This document shows positions 1 to 11,989 of a DNA stretch of 64,000 nucleotides, piece by piece. The notes beneath the pieces are model-generated. The model was given only the letters and a program-made list of their open reading frames with translations, had not been told where the DNA came from and searched no databases. The DNA lies in NCBI RefSeq assembly GCF_018403325.1, contig NZ_BOSL01000024.1, positions 1 to 64,000 of the forward strand, written 5' to 3'. Each line of letters opens with the position of its first letter. Position 1 is the stretch's first letter. Source of the stretch: Paenibacillus vini (lineage in GTDB: Bacteria > Bacillota > Bacilli > Paenibacillales > Paenibacillaceae). The translations under genes and the position numbers were made by a program.

Positions 1-122
1 TTTGTCGATACGCTTTTACGCACAGATCTCGCCGTACGCAAGTATCCTAGCTACGCGGGGACTTGGCTCCTCCCGCGACCGGACTTTCACCGGCTAGAAG
101 ATGCGTGCTTAGCTGGGCACGC
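1..122 (-). mobile_element. Group II intron (probably class C), 5' end only
   Basis: Read on the minus strand, the sequence from about 120 down to 1 starts GTGCCCAGC and contains AGCCGGTGAAAGTCCGG, the 'GTGAAAGTCC' hallmark of bacterial group II intron domain I, followed by paired GC-rich arms (CGCGGGAG...GTCCCCGCG). It begins directly after the T-tract of the rho-independent terminator behind the SDR gene, in the same orientation. Class C introns are known to insert just behind intrinsic terminators. The ribozyme body and any reverse transcriptase lie beyond the left edge. The exact 5' splice nucleotide (120 or 122) is uncertain. Confidence 0.68.
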
Positions 123-123
123 A

Positions 124-151
124 AACAAGAAAAAACGCCTTGCGGCGTTTT
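124..151 (-). terminator. Rho-independent terminator behind the SDR gene
   Basis: Stem AAAACGCC / GGCGTTTT (132-139 with 144-151) with a 4-nt loop. On the minus strand it is followed by TTCTTGTTTG. It lies 17 nt after the SDR stop codon and is the apparent landing site of the intron. Confidence 0.85.
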
Positions 152-168
152 CTATGAGTCGTGTTCTG

Positions 169-1122
169 TTATTCTATTTCATTCCCAGTTAATTCGACGC
201 CCAAACTCCACATTCGCTCTAAATTCCGGACATCTGTCGCATAAGCGGGGTAGGTTTTTGCACCGAAAATATTGCCGATCTGCGCCAGCCCCTTCTCGTT
301 GGACGCAGGCTGCACCAGCTCCCGCTTATGATTGATCAACCGGCCCGTCACCTCGCGCCATTCCTCCGAGGTGCAGATGTTGAAATAAGTTTCGGCCATA
401 CCGGACGGCAGCGGGTTGGTCCAATTTTGAGCTCTGGCCATGAGTCTCCAGCGTGGGCTCATCTTTTGGATCGTCTCGTCGGACAATTTGACGCGGTTGA
501 TTTGCAAAGCATTGACCTTGATGGGAACTCCCCTGCGCTCATAATCCTCCGCCATTTTGATGGTCAACAATAGCAGAGCCATTTTCGAATCGCCATACAT
601 CTTATAGACGCTATAAGGCCGGCTGTCGCGGTATTCGCCGCGCAGATTATCAAAGTCAATTTCCCGCTTGGGATCAAAAAAATGCTTGATGTTCGTTGTG
701 CAGGCATGCAGGATTCGCGGGTCCTGCGATTTGACCAGATGTTGTTCCAGTAAACGGGTCATCAGAAAGGGTCCGAACGTATTCGTCGCAAACGACAATT
801 CGATACCATCGGCGCTGAGCAAATACTCTTTTTCCCCGTGATTCAAGTAAGCTGCATTATGTATTAAAACATCCAAACGCGGGTATCCGGCTTGATATGC
901 GGAGCAAAACGCACGGATTGAATCGAAGGACGAAACGTTAAGCTCCATCAAATCCACCTTAGCTTGGGGCGATCGGCTTATAATTTCTGACTGAACGGCT
1001 CTCCCCTTCTCCATATTCCGGCAAGCCATAATGACATGATATCCTTCCGCCGCGAACTTTTGCGCAGCCGCCCTGCCGATTCCTGAATTCGCCCCCGTGA
1101 TCACCACATACTTCTTTTCCAT
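169..1122 (-). CDS. SDR-family NAD(P)-dependent oxidoreductase
   Basis: A 317-residue short-chain dehydrogenase/reductase with a Rossmann nucleotide-binding domain. The dinucleotide motif TGANSGIG is at residues 9-16, an HNAA variant of the NNAG motif at 88-91, and the catalytic YxxxK pair is Tyr176/Lys180 (YGDSK). The stretch where the catalytic serine usually sits reads ACTTN (about 140-144), so the serine position seems to be taken by Thr or Cys, as in some retinol-dehydrogenase-like 'extended' members. The start is supported by GGGAGG nine bases upstream. It stands alone, with a terminator directly behind it. The substrate cannot be told from sequence. Confidence 0.85.
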   Translation of the reverse strand: MEKKYVVITGANSGIGRAAAQKFAAEGYHVIMACRNMEKGRAVQSEIISRSPQAKVDLMELNVSSFDSIRAFCSAYQAGYPRLDVLIHNAAYLNHGEKEYLLSADGIELSFATNTFGPFLMTRLLEQHLVKSQDPRILHACTTNIKHFFDPKREIDFDNLRGEYRDSRPYSVYKMYGDSKMALLLLTIKMAEDYERRGVPIKVNALQINRVKLSDETIQKMSPRWRLMARAQNWTNPLPSGMAETYFNICTSEEWREVTGRLINHKRELVQPASNEKGLAQIGNIFGAKTYPAYATDVRNLERMWSLGVELTGNEIE

Positions 1123-1194
1123 ATCATCCTCCCGGATTCATTCCCTTTTAACAACTATCTTACTGCATCTGCCCCAGTCTGTGATCTACAACTT

Positions 1195-1848
1195 TTATTT
1201 AGATGTAAAATAGTCCGCGATCTCGTCCGGAAGCTTGCTCTCAATATGAGAAAGTCCAAACCGGCCATCCTTCTCTCTAAGCCCATAGTTGTAGCCTAAC
1301 GGTTGATCACCGATAAGTACTATAGTATATATCGTTCCATCCCCGGCTTGAAATTCGTTATGAGGCCCCTGCTGGTTGAATAGGCGGAGAAACGCATCCA
1401 CATCTTCACCTTTCAGTTCTCTCAGTAAATCTCTCCCCTTAAAAATTTGGATCTGTGTAAATTGCTGACCTGCAATCTCAGAATAATGAGATTCTCCATT
1501 CTCCTCTTGCTGTACATAGATGAGATAACCGGAGATATTCGTTACCAACCCAGTATTATTGCTGTCGGTCTTTACGGCAACCACATCCTGCTCAGGGTAG
1601 CCTGGAATTTCGTAAACAGGCGTGCCCTTCGATATTACGGATGCGCGTTCAACTTTGCCAAATTCAATAATTTCAGGTGTATTATTTACTAATGCCAGTT
1701 CCCAAGCTTGGATGTAAAACTTATCGCCAACCTGGATATAATCCGGATAATCCGATTCCGAATTAGGCCCGAAAATTGACTTGAGATTAGATTGCGAGCA
1801 GCCTGTTGTCAAAGTTGCAACCATCAGCAAAATGTATAAAAGCTTCAT
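1195..1848 (-). CDS. Putative lipoprotein of unknown function, paralogue of the one at 11990-12724
   Basis: About 217 residues. The start at 1848 is chosen because GGAGGTG lies just upstream and it gives a compact lipoprotein signal, MKLLYILLMVATLTTGCS, with lipobox Cys near residue 17; an upstream in-frame start would add 13 residues and bury the signal. The mature part is soluble and beta-rich with acidic stretches. It aligns by eye with the lipoprotein at 11990-12724: both have a D(Y/F)(I/V)-x4-D-x-(F/T)Y opening, an EL(A/V)L segment, a G(K)VE/GEVK segment, a Y-x-(I/V)-x-G(Y/F) segment and a GY-(L/R)-(I/L)-Y segment. I do not recognise a named family. It probably sits on the outer face of the membrane. 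Confidence 0.72.
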   Translation of the reverse strand: MKLLYILLMVATLTTGCSQSNLKSIFGPNSESDYPDYIQVGDKFYIQAWELALVNNTPEIIEFGKVERASVISKGTPVYEIPGYPEQDVVAVKTDSNNTGLVTNISGYLIYVQQEENGESHYSEIAGQQFTQIQIFKGRDLLRELKGEDVDAFLRLFNQQGPHNEFQAGDGTIYTIVLIGDQPLGYNYGLREKDGRFGLSHIESKLPDEIADYFTSK

Positions 1849-1942
1849 CACTACACCTCCATTACTTAGACGTATATTTAGACGCAAGGCGAGTGGATAT
1901 TGTTTCCTGGCTGCCCAGGTTCAGACTAAATGAAACGAAAAA

Positions 1943-1970
1943 AAGACAGTTGAGTAAACTCAACTGTCTT
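1943..1970 (-). terminator. Rho-independent terminator for the abfA operon
   Basis: Perfect 12-bp stem (AAGACAGTTGAG, loop TAAA, CTCAACTGTCTT). On the minus strand it is followed by TTTTTCG. It lies about 50 nt after the stop of the small cysteine-rich gene. Confidence 0.9.
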
Positions 1971-2019
1971 TATACTTAAGCCTCATATGTGCATTCCACA
2001 ATACGTTCACCGTCAGGGA

Positions 2020-2298
2020 TCATTCGCTAGCCTTAACAGCACTCCACAAACCGCCGCCCGGCAGCGGGCATGAACGTTCCTTCAGCCAGGCGATCACCGG
2101 GATGATGCAGCCGCAGGCCGTACACGTCACCCCGTCCCGCAGCTTAGGACAGGAACGGCAATGCTCCAGCCGGTCTTGGTACTCCGCTTCGCTAACCCGC
2201 CGCTCCGGTGCGAACATCGACGTTTTGAGCAGTCGTTCCATTTGGGCATCGGTAACTTTATAATCGTCGCGGCAAGCTTTGCAGGAGGTCTCCGCCAT
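2020..2298 (-). CDS. Small cysteine-rich protein (DUF6171-like)
   Basis: A 92-residue protein with a CxxC near residue 6 and a second cluster CRSCPKL...TCTACGC...RSCPLP, i.e. nine cysteines arranged like a zinc ribbon or other metal-binding fold. It matches my memory of the short family DUF6171, of unknown function. It begins 7 nt after the arabinofuranosidase stop codon and shares its terminator, so it is almost certainly translated from the same message, although nothing else links it to arabinan breakdown. No signal peptide is visible, so it should be cytoplasmic. Confidence 0.7.
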   Translation of the reverse strand: MAETSCKACRDDYKVTDAQMERLLKTSMFAPERRVSEAEYQDRLEHCRSCPKLRDGVTCTACGCIIPVIAWLKERSCPLPGGGLWSAVKASE

Positions 2299-2305
2299 GG
2301 TGATC

Positions 2306-3802
2306 CTACGCTTTGACCGCCAGCTCCAGCGTCGTCACCGACATGGCCGGAAGCGTTACGGACAACGCACCGTTTTCCAGGGAGAAATCGTTGAATGCTT
2401 TCGGCGCAACGGCCTCCGGCTGCTCGAACGTGTTGTGGGCATCGATTTTGTCGCCGGCCAGCGTGCTGCCCGTAATGCTCAGGTCGCCTAAAGCCAGGCC
2501 GCGCAGATCGAGCTTCACTTGACTTGCCGAATCGGCCTGGAGATTACAGAAGCTGATATGAATGGCCCCTTGTGCATCGCGGGACGCCGTAGCCGTCACG
2601 GCCGGAATCTCCTCGTCGCCCAGCTTGTAACTGCCGCCGTCGAGCGACAGTTCCAGCAATTCTGCGTCCTGATGGACCTTATACATATCGAACACATGAT
2701 AGGTCGGCGTCAGAATCATCTTCTCTCCCTCCGTCAGAATGACGGCTTGAAGCACGTTGACGGTTTGGGCGATATTCGCCATCCGGACCCGGCCGCTGTG
2801 CTTATGGAAAATGTGGAACGTCAACCCCGCTACCAACGCGTCGCGGATTGTGTTCTGCTGGTACAGGAAGCCCGGATTCGTTCCCGGCTCTACGTTGTAC
2901 CAGGTTCCCCATTCATCGACAATAAGTCCGACCCGGCCTTCCGGATCATATTTATCCATAATCGTGCTGTGACGGGTGATGAGCTCATCCATATACATCG
3001 CCTTTTTCAACGTCGTAAACCAGGCCGCTTCGTCAAATCCGGTCGCTTCCCCTTTGTCTGTCCAGTCGCCGGTAGGAAGAGTGTAGTAATGGAGCGTAAT
3101 GGAATCCATGAACCGTCCGGCCTCGCGCATCAGCACTTCCGTCCAGTTATAATCGTCCGAATTCGGACCGCAGGCGATCCGGTGGATTTTATTGTCATCG
3201 TAATTCCGGACATAAGTTTGGAAGCGGCGGTATAAATCCGCGTAATACTCGGGACGCATATTTCCTCCGCAGCCCCAGTTTTCGTTCCCCACTCCGAAGT
3301 AGGTAACCTTCCATGGTTCTTCGTGCCCGTTTTGGCCGCGAAGATCGGACATCGGCGATTTGCCGCCGAACGTCAAATACTCAACCCATTCGGACATTTC
3401 CTGAACCGTACCGCTGCCCACATTCCCGTTGATGTAAGGCTCGCACTCCAATTGCGCGCACAGCTCCATGAATTCGTGGGTCCCGAAATGATTGTTCTCG
3501 ACCACGCCGCCCCAATGGGTATTGATCATCTCTTTACGAGCTTCCCTCGGACCGATGCCGTCCTTCCAGTGATATTCATCCGCGAAGCATCCGCCCGGCC
3601 AGCGGAGCACCGGAATTTTAATTTGCTTAAGCGCTTCCAAGACATCGTTGCGAATTCCGTTCGTATTAGGAATAGGTGAGTCTTCGCCAACCCAAATTCC
3701 TTCGTAAATACATCTTCCCAAGTGTTCGGAGAAATGCCCGTAAATATTGCGGTTAATGCTTCCTTGTCCGAGATCGGCGTTAAGTACACCTTGCAGCGTC
3801 AT
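2306..3802 (-). CDS. abfA: Alpha-L-arabinofuranosidase, GH51
   Basis: A 498-residue intracellular enzyme of normal GH51 length: (beta/alpha)8 barrel then a C-terminal beta-sandwich. The acid/base is Glu174 in [11 protein letters not shown] and the nucleophile is Glu297 in VDEWGTWYN. Other family landmarks are RWPGGCF (67-73) and the [10 protein letters not shown] stretch. There is no signal peptide, so it acts on imported arabino-oligosaccharides. It is the first gene of a two-gene operon. The divergent ArsR-like regulator and palindromes in the shared 180-bp spacer suggest local control. Confidence 0.93.
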   Translation of the reverse strand: MTLQGVLNADLGQGSINRNIYGHFSEHLGRCIYEGIWVGEDSPIPNTNGIRNDVLEALKQIKIPVLRWPGGCFADEYHWKDGIGPREARKEMINTHWGGVVENNHFGTHEFMELCAQLECEPYINGNVGSGTVQEMSEWVEYLTFGGKSPMSDLRGQNGHEEPWKVTYFGVGNENWGCGGNMRPEYYADLYRRFQTYVRNYDDNKIHRIACGPNSDDYNWTEVLMREAGRFMDSITLHYYTLPTGDWTDKGEATGFDEAAWFTTLKKAMYMDELITRHSTIMDKYDPEGRVGLIVDEWGTWYNVEPGTNPGFLYQQNTIRDALVAGLTFHIFHKHSGRVRMANIAQTVNVLQAVILTEGEKMILTPTYHVFDMYKVHQDAELLELSLDGGSYKLGDEEIPAVTATASRDAQGAIHISFCNLQADSASQVKLDLRGLALGDLSITGSTLAGDKIDAHNTFEQPEAVAPKAFNDFSLENGALSVTLPAMSVTTLELAVKA

Positions 3803-3982
3803 GAATGATTCACTCCTTAAGTTAATAATTTTATTAATCAGTTTATATTTATATAAACATTATAGTCAGCATACATTCCATTCGTCAATCGGGAAAATGG
3901 AAAATTTGACGTTAAAGCTTGCAAAAGGGGTTTAATTTGATTAATATATTTGTTAATCAAATGTCTATAAGGTGGAACTCAA
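3803..3982. promoter_or_regulatory. Divergent abfA/regulator control region with three palindromes
   Basis: An AT-rich spacer with (i) TTAATAA-TT-TTATTAA at 3822-3837, (ii) GTTTATAT-TT-ATATAAAC at 3841-3858, and (iii) TTTGATTAA-N8-TTAATCAAA at 3936-3961. The half site TTAATCA occurs in (iii) and at the edge of (i). ArsR-type winged helices bind such AT-rich dyads, so these are candidate operators for the adjacent regulator. Binding is inferred. Confidence 0.6.
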
Positions 3983-4906
3983 ATGAATCTTGATCTTACG
4001 GAAGCATCCCTTCCCGTATATGAAGCGCTCGCCAGTTCGGTACGACTGCATGTCCTGCGACTGTTGACGGAGCGCCCGATGAATATTAAAGACTTGGCAA
4101 GCGCGACCGGATTATCGAGCGCGATTATGACGATGCATGTCCGCAAGCTGTCCGAGGCCGGACTCATTGCAACACAAATGATGCCCGGAAAAAGCGGCTT
4201 GCAAAAGGTCTGTTCCCTCGCCATGACCGGCGCGGAAATTCAAATCCTTGCGGGCGGTCCCTCCGGGCGCAAGAGCCATCGGGTCGAAATCCCGGTCGGC
4301 CATTATTCCGATTTTCATATCGAGCCGACCTGCGGTCTGGCTACCACGGACAAAATTATCGGCAGCTTCGACGACCCCCGTTATTTTTGGGATCCGGAGC
4401 GTACCGATGCCTCTGTCCTTTGGTTCGGCAAAGGTTTCGTAGAGTATAAGGCCCCGAATTACTTGCTGTCCAGCGAGCAGCCGACGGAGCTTGTGCTGAC
4501 CATGGAGATCGCATCGGAGGCGCCGTCAACCAACAATAACTACCCGTCCGACATTACCTTCAAGTTTAACGGAGTTACTGTCGGCACCTGGACCAGTCCC
4601 GGGGATTATGGCGACCGGCAGGGCAAATATACGCCTGATTGGTGGCCTGCCTATACGAACCAGTACGGTTTACTGAAGCAGCTGCGCATTACGGAGGAAG
4701 GCACCTTTATGGATGGGCTCAAGTTGTCGGACGTAAAGTTGCAGGACCTTAACTTGAAGCGCAAAGAGTGGACGTTCCGTTTATCCGTCGAGGATGATGC
4801 GGTTCATATTGGAGGATTAACTTTGTTCGGCAAAGGGTTCGGAAATTACAATAATCATCTGGCGCTTGAGCTGTTTTATATGGAGGCGGGGGGCCGAATT
4901 TCGTAA
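3983..4906 (+). CDS. ArsR-like winged-helix regulator with C-terminal ligand domain
   Basis: A 307-residue protein. Residues 10-75 form an ArsR-type winged helix (ASSVRLHVLRLLTERPMNIK, then the recognition-helix segment GLSSAIMTMHVRKLSEAGL). The remaining ~220 residues are a beta-rich domain with no metal-binding Cys cluster, so it is not a metal sensor; this long form is common beside glycosidase genes in Paenibacillaceae. The start follows AAGGTGGAACTCAA. It is divergent from abfA and probably senses an arabinose-containing sugar and controls abfA and itself; that is inferred from position. Confidence 0.75.
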   Translation: MNLDLTEASLPVYEALASSVRLHVLRLLTERPMNIKDLASATGLSSAIMTMHVRKLSEAGLIATQMMPGKSGLQKVCSLAMTGAEIQILAGGPSGRKSHRVEIPVGHYSDFHIEPTCGLATTDKIIGSFDDPRYFWDPERTDASVLWFGKGFVEYKAPNYLLSSEQPTELVLTMEIASEAPSTNNNYPSDITFKFNGVTVGTWTSPGDYGDRQGKYTPDWWPAYTNQYGLLKQLRITEEGTFMDGLKLSDVKLQDLNLKRKEWTFRLSVEDDAVHIGGLTLFGKGFGNYNNHLALELFYMEAGGRIS

Positions 4907-4935
4907 CCAACTCCGGGGCGGCTCTGCCTCTTCGA

Positions 4936-5760
4936 TTATGAACTTAACCCGTGCAATTTTTTGAAGTCCTCCGGACTCATGCCGGTATGACGTTTAAACA
5001 CCGCGCAAAAATAACTCGGATTCTCGTAACCAACCTGGTGGGCAATCTCGTATATTTTTTTGTTCCGTTCGATGAACATCAGCTTTTTGCTTTGACTGAC
5101 CCGCTCCTGGTTCACGTAATAGAGCGGCCTCATTTTCATCGTCTTCTGAAACAGTCTGCATAAATATTGGGGCGAGACCGAGGCAACTTCGGCCAGTTCG
5201 GCAAGAGGCAAAGGCCGATGCAAATGTTGCGCGATATGCCGGAGCACCGGCTTCAACCGTTCCAACTCCTCATTTCGGCCAGCCGGCTCGATGAGGAGTT
5301 TTTTTAGGTCCAGGAGCACCGAATAGAGCAACTTCGAACATTCAACTTCGAAATCCGCTGCATCCTTTCCTTCCATCGCCAGCATCTGTTCAATTCCTTT
5401 TATCAGAGTCCCTGAACGAAGTTTCCCTACGCCCGATCTGTTAATTCCCGCATAGGAAAGCAAGTGACTTGCCTCCCTGCCGTGGAACGACACCCAGGCG
5501 ATTTCCCATTGCGTACTGACCGGCATATAACGATGCGGGACACCAGGAAAAAGGAAGAATATGTCGCCCGGACCCATCACGTATTCTTCTTCCCCGAGCA
5601 CCAGTTTGCCTTGGCCGCCGAGGACCTGGTGTAACTGATAATCGGGAAACCCCGATGGCCGGTCGGTCTCCGATTGGTGCTGCCAATACCCCAGCGTCGT
5701 CATAAAGACGGGAAGCCCTGCGGTCTCCTCCGTGTGGGAAAACAGGAACGCATCTTTCAT
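4936..5760 (-). CDS. AraC-family transcriptional regulator with cupin sensor
   Basis: A 274-residue regulator. The N-terminal half is a cupin-like sugar-binding domain (GPGDIFFLFPGVPHRY). Two helix-turn-helix motifs lie in the last 100 residues (PLAELAEVASVSPQYLCRLF and KIYEIAHQVGYENPSYFCAV, ending in HTGMSPEDFK). The start is supported by AAGGAGGG. It is divergent from the beta-galactosidase gene, 124 nt apart, and is the likely activator of it. It converges on the ArsR-like gene at 3983-4906. Confidence 0.88.
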   Translation of the reverse strand: MKDAFLFSHTEETAGLPVFMTTLGYWQHQSETDRPSGFPDYQLHQVLGGQGKLVLGEEEYVMGPGDIFFLFPGVPHRYMPVSTQWEIAWVSFHGREASHLLSYAGINRSGVGKLRSGTLIKGIEQMLAMEGKDAADFEVECSKLLYSVLLDLKKLLIEPAGRNEELERLKPVLRHIAQHLHRPLPLAELAEVASVSPQYLCRLFQKTMKMRPLYYVNQERVSQSKKLMFIERNKKIYEIAHQVGYENPSYFCAVFKRHTGMSPEDFKKLHGLSS

Positions 5761-8995
<3,235 letters not shown>

Positions 8996-9014
8996 CGAAG
9001 CCTGCGAATGAACA

Positions 9015-9050
9015 AAGCCGGAGCACCGCAAATTGCGGATGCTCCGGCTT
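9015..9050. terminator. Bidirectional terminator between lacZ and the chemoreceptor
   Basis: Stem AAGCCGGAGC / GCTCCGGCTT (9015-9024 with 9041-9050) with a second inner stem CCGCAA/TTGCGG. It lies between two convergent genes and has CTTCTTTT on the plus side. Confidence 0.88.
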
Positions 9051-9067
9051 CTTTTGATGGGTCAGGT

Positions 9068-11080
9068 TTATATGCTGAATTTCTTGATCATTTCCTGTAA
9101 TTCCGCAGCCATTTGGCTTAACGATTGGGAGGAGGAAGAAATCTCTTCCATGGCTTGATGCTGCTCCTCCGCCCCGTTGCCTATTCCTTTCAGCTCGGTC
9201 AGTGACTCCCGTGAAATGGCGACCATTTCGTCCATGGAAGCCGAAACCTGCTCGGCACTGGCCGAGAGCTCTTCGGTCGCCGCAGACACTTCTTCAATCT
9301 GGGAAGTAACGCCTCTCACAGCCTCTTGAACCGTGTCGAACACGTCCTTTACTTTAACCATTTGGACTACGCTTCTTTCAACATCGGCAATTCCTTCCAC
9401 AACCGCTTTTCCGCTGTCCGAGGCCGCGCCTTGAAGATCCAATAGAATGGCGGTCACATTACTTGCTGCCGCGGTCGTCTGCTCGGCCAGCTTCTTCACC
9501 TCACCGGCGACTACGGCGAATCCTCGCCCATGCTCACCGGCCCGGGCAGCCTCAATCGCTGCATTCAACGACAAGATGTTTGTTTGTGCGGCAATCGCGG
9601 AAATGTAGCCGACGATTTCGTTGATTTCTTGCGATTTCGACTCCAATGCCTGCATCATGGCAACCGATTTGCTCACGCTGTCTTTCACGCTGCTGACGAC
9701 CATAACGGCCTCATCCACCACTTGTTCGCCGGTGGCAACTTCACTGTACATATCCTGCACCTGTTGATTCACTGCTCCTGCCGATTCGGCGATTCGCTGA
9801 ATGCCGGCTGCCATTTCCTCGATCGCGACAGCCGATTGCTCGGAGCTCTCCGTCTGCGTCGTCGCGCCCTTAATCATTCCCTCTACCGATTTAGCGGTAT
9901 TTTCGGAGGTTTGCACGGAGCTCTCTGCAATAGCAGACAGTTCCTCGGACGAGGCCGCTGTATGCTGAATCGAATCGGTGATCCGTTCAATCATATGCGA
10001 AAAGGAATCCAGCATCCCGTTCATATTTCGTTTTAACTGTTGAAGTTCATCATGGCCTCTCCCTGTTTCCAACCTTTCGGTCAGATCACCGACGGCCACC
10101 CTCTGCATCAACTTCGTCATTCTTATAATCACCCTCATAATGAAGAAGGAGATCAACAGCGCGATCATGGCTAGCGCCACCGTACAGATCAAAATAAAGA
10201 GGTCGGCTTTCTTCTGACTTTTCTCCGCTCCGCTCATCAGGTCATGTTTATTGCCGGAGACGAGTACCTTCCAGCCCGTCAGTTCCACCTTGGCAAAAGA
10301 AGCGATCTTGGCTGTGCCGTCCTCTTCGACATAGTCGACGGTTCCCGAATCTTTGGCCAATACCTGCTCCTCATAAGTTTTGATTTTCGCAGCATTCGCG
10401 TAGTCTCTGAAATCTTTTCCAACCTTCTCTGCTGTTAGGTGGGACATGTATACCCCGGAGGAAGATAACAGGTAGGAATAGCTGGTCTCGCTCATCAAAT
10501 TATGATTCAATTCCTTTTGAATATTACCCGGCAACAGAATGACCTGGATCAAGCCCCCGAACTCTCCACTGTTATTCGTGATCGGGATGTCAATGATGAT
10601 GCTTTGTTCGCCGCTTGTCGTATCCATCAGGATGTCAGAGATACCAAGCGTCTTCTCCTGCTTAACCCGCTGAAAATTAGAGAAACCCGATAAATCCAGC
10701 TGCGTTCCTTTCTGGTCAAAAGACTGCCCATCTGCCGTTGAATACGAGATCGACTGTACGTCCGGATTCAAAGCCTTCATTCCTTTAAGGAGCGGCAGGA
10801 TCTGTTCCTGATCCCCGGAAAGCAGCACAGGATGGTACTCCTTGACTGCATTTTCAAAAGCGCCTATTTTCCCCTGCAGCATGTCATTCAAGGCGTCCGC
10901 ATTAGCTTCGGCTGTCATTACCTGCTGCTGCTTCACTTTATCCCTTACCACATCGGTAAAACTGGTGCCGAGCAACATGGAAACGACATACAAAGGAATA
11001 ATGGACAGCACCAGCAACAATACGGGTAATTTCAATTTCAATGTGTCCAGCTTGCGCCAAACTCCGGTGAATGATTTCAT
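9068..11080 (-). CDS. Methyl-accepting chemotaxis protein
   Basis: About 670 residues. The start at 11080 ([12 protein letters not shown]) is preferred because AAGGGGAAATCATT precedes it. Order: transmembrane helix near 17-40, an extracellular dCache/PAS-like sensor (about 45-275), a second transmembrane helix near 290-315, HAMP (about 315-370), then a long methyl-accepting signalling domain whose hairpin tip reads [20 protein letters not shown] and continues [20 protein letters not shown]. It is an inner-membrane chemoreceptor coupling to CheA/CheW. Ligand is not predictable; its place beside lacZ hints at a sugar but that is weak. Confidence 0.93.
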   Translation of the reverse strand: MKSFTGVWRKLDTLKLKLPVLLLVLSIIPLYVVSMLLGTSFTDVVRDKVKQQQVMTAEANADALNDMLQGKIGAFENAVKEYHPVLLSGDQEQILPLLKGMKALNPDVQSISYSTADGQSFDQKGTQLDLSGFSNFQRVKQEKTLGISDILMDTTSGEQSIIIDIPITNNSGEFGGLIQVILLPGNIQKELNHNLMSETSYSYLLSSSGVYMSHLTAEKVGKDFRDYANAAKIKTYEEQVLAKDSGTVDYVEEDGTAKIASFAKVELTGWKVLVSGNKHDLMSGAEKSQKKADLFILICTVALAMIALLISFFIMRVIIRMTKLMQRVAVGDLTERLETGRGHDELQQLKRNMNGMLDSFSHMIERITDSIQHTAASSEELSAIAESSVQTSENTAKSVEGMIKGATTQTESSEQSAVAIEEMAAGIQRIAESAGAVNQQVQDMYSEVATGEQVVDEAVMVVSSVKDSVSKSVAMMQALESKSQEINEIVGYISAIAAQTNILSLNAAIEAARAGEHGRGFAVVAGEVKKLAEQTTAAASNVTAILLDLQGAASDSGKAVVEGIADVERSVVQMVKVKDVFDTVQEAVRGVTSQIEEVSAATEELSASAEQVSASMDEMVAISRESLTELKGIGNGAEEQHQAMEEISSSSQSLSQMAAELQEMIKKFSI

Positions 11081-11191
11081 AATGATTTCCCCTTTTATTC
11101 TCACGATATACAATCTATGATATTTTATCGACATAAATCGACATTATCATTAGATCTCTGCCCGGCTAAACCTGATTTTTCGAAAATAAAT

Positions 11192-11216
11192 AAAAAACGC
11201 AGGAATACTTCCTGCG
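11192..11216 (-). terminator. Terminator of the broken STM3941-type gene
   Basis: Stem CGCAGGAA / TTCCTGCG (11198-11205 with 11209-11216). On the minus strand it is followed by TTTTTTA. It lies about 27 nt past the restored stop codon, which supports the reading of the gene upstream as once functional. Confidence 0.85.
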
Positions 11217-11242
11217 CTTCGTCCATGTAAGGAGTATATTAC

Positions 11243-11595
11243 TTATTGATATTGTTCCCATCTCAGCAGCATAGCCTCATAAATCTCCGTAATCGGAACC
11301 GTCATACCTGGACGTGAAATGTTGACAGGAGCCCCTGTCAGCTTCTGGTTGACCGAAATCAACCAGCGCTGGATACCGTTCTTGCTGTCCAAAAAAGCTT
11401 GGGGATTCCGTAACGGATGCCGATCGTCAACTGGTTAGCAACATTAATGATCGAGATCGACTCAACTTCACTCCATAGGATCCGGCCGCCTGCAACATAG
11501 GAGGTGCGGTCGAGCAATCCTCCGTCATCGATTTCCAGCACCGGCGAGGTATCAAACAGGACCTCCATTTTCCCATGATTCATGGATAGCAACAT
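11243..11595 (-). pseudogene. STM3941-family protein remnant: frameshifted and N-terminally truncated
   Basis: The frame opening at 11595 codes GGRILWSEVESISI...LTIGIRYG and then runs into unrelated sequence and a stop at 11359. Shifting frame near 11400-11410 restores R-NPQAFLDSKNGIQRWLISVN, then KLTGAPVNISRPGMTVPITE and IYEAMLLRWEQYQ, stopping at 11243. The joined product matches the C-terminal half of STM3941-family proteins (conserved ILW-x-E/D-I, NP-x-AFL, GTPI/VNI, Y-ELL-x-W). The usual N-terminal membrane hairpin is missing. It is a pseudogene unless the shift is a sequencing error; the lost N-terminus argues for real decay. Confidence 0.72.
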
Positions 11596-11719
11596 CCTTT
11601 CGAAGCAGCATTGCCTTACGGGCAGCTTTGCTATCCAGCTACGGGCATGCTAACAACCGACGATTCGTCTTAGCTAGTTCGATCTCAGACACATGGGTCC
11701 AGCCTGCGATAGGTCTCGG

Positions 11720-11904
11720 CTAACGGACACCACGGCCCTTAAAACGCCAAATTCATGACATTTCAAACTCTAACGGACATGACGGCCCTTAAATGCTGAT
11801 TGAACGCATGTTTTCGGGTCAATCAACTTAGTTAAGGTCCTGTGTGTCCGTTAGCTTTGCAAAGTAGCCGTTATCGATCCAATAGAGTCCCTGGTGTCCG
11901 TTAG
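11720..11904. repeat. Four copies of a ~24-bp intergenic repeat, two in each orientation
   Basis: The motif CTAACGGACA-N2-3-(C/A)GGNCCTTAA occurs at 11720-11744 and 11770-11793 on the plus strand and at 11831-11854 and 11882-11904 on the minus strand (read CTAACGGACACAC/ACCAGG...). Spacing between neighbours is about 50 bp. It fills most of the 394-bp gene-free stretch 11596-11989, where I see no coding sequence. Head-to-head pairs could fold into long-range stems. It resembles interspersed repeats of Paenibacillaceae genomes, but the function is unknown. Confidence 0.8.
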
Positions 11905-11989
11905 ACTGGAACTGAGAAGGGCTGGTACTGCCGAATGGAAATGAAAGTGCCGAAAGGTACCGGAACCGGAAAAACAGGAGAGGAGCTGG

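Noticed and set aside
63-335. Plus-strand frame over the left end
   Set aside because: It crosses the intron end, the terminator and the 3' end of the SDR gene on the opposite strand; the protein is not credible.
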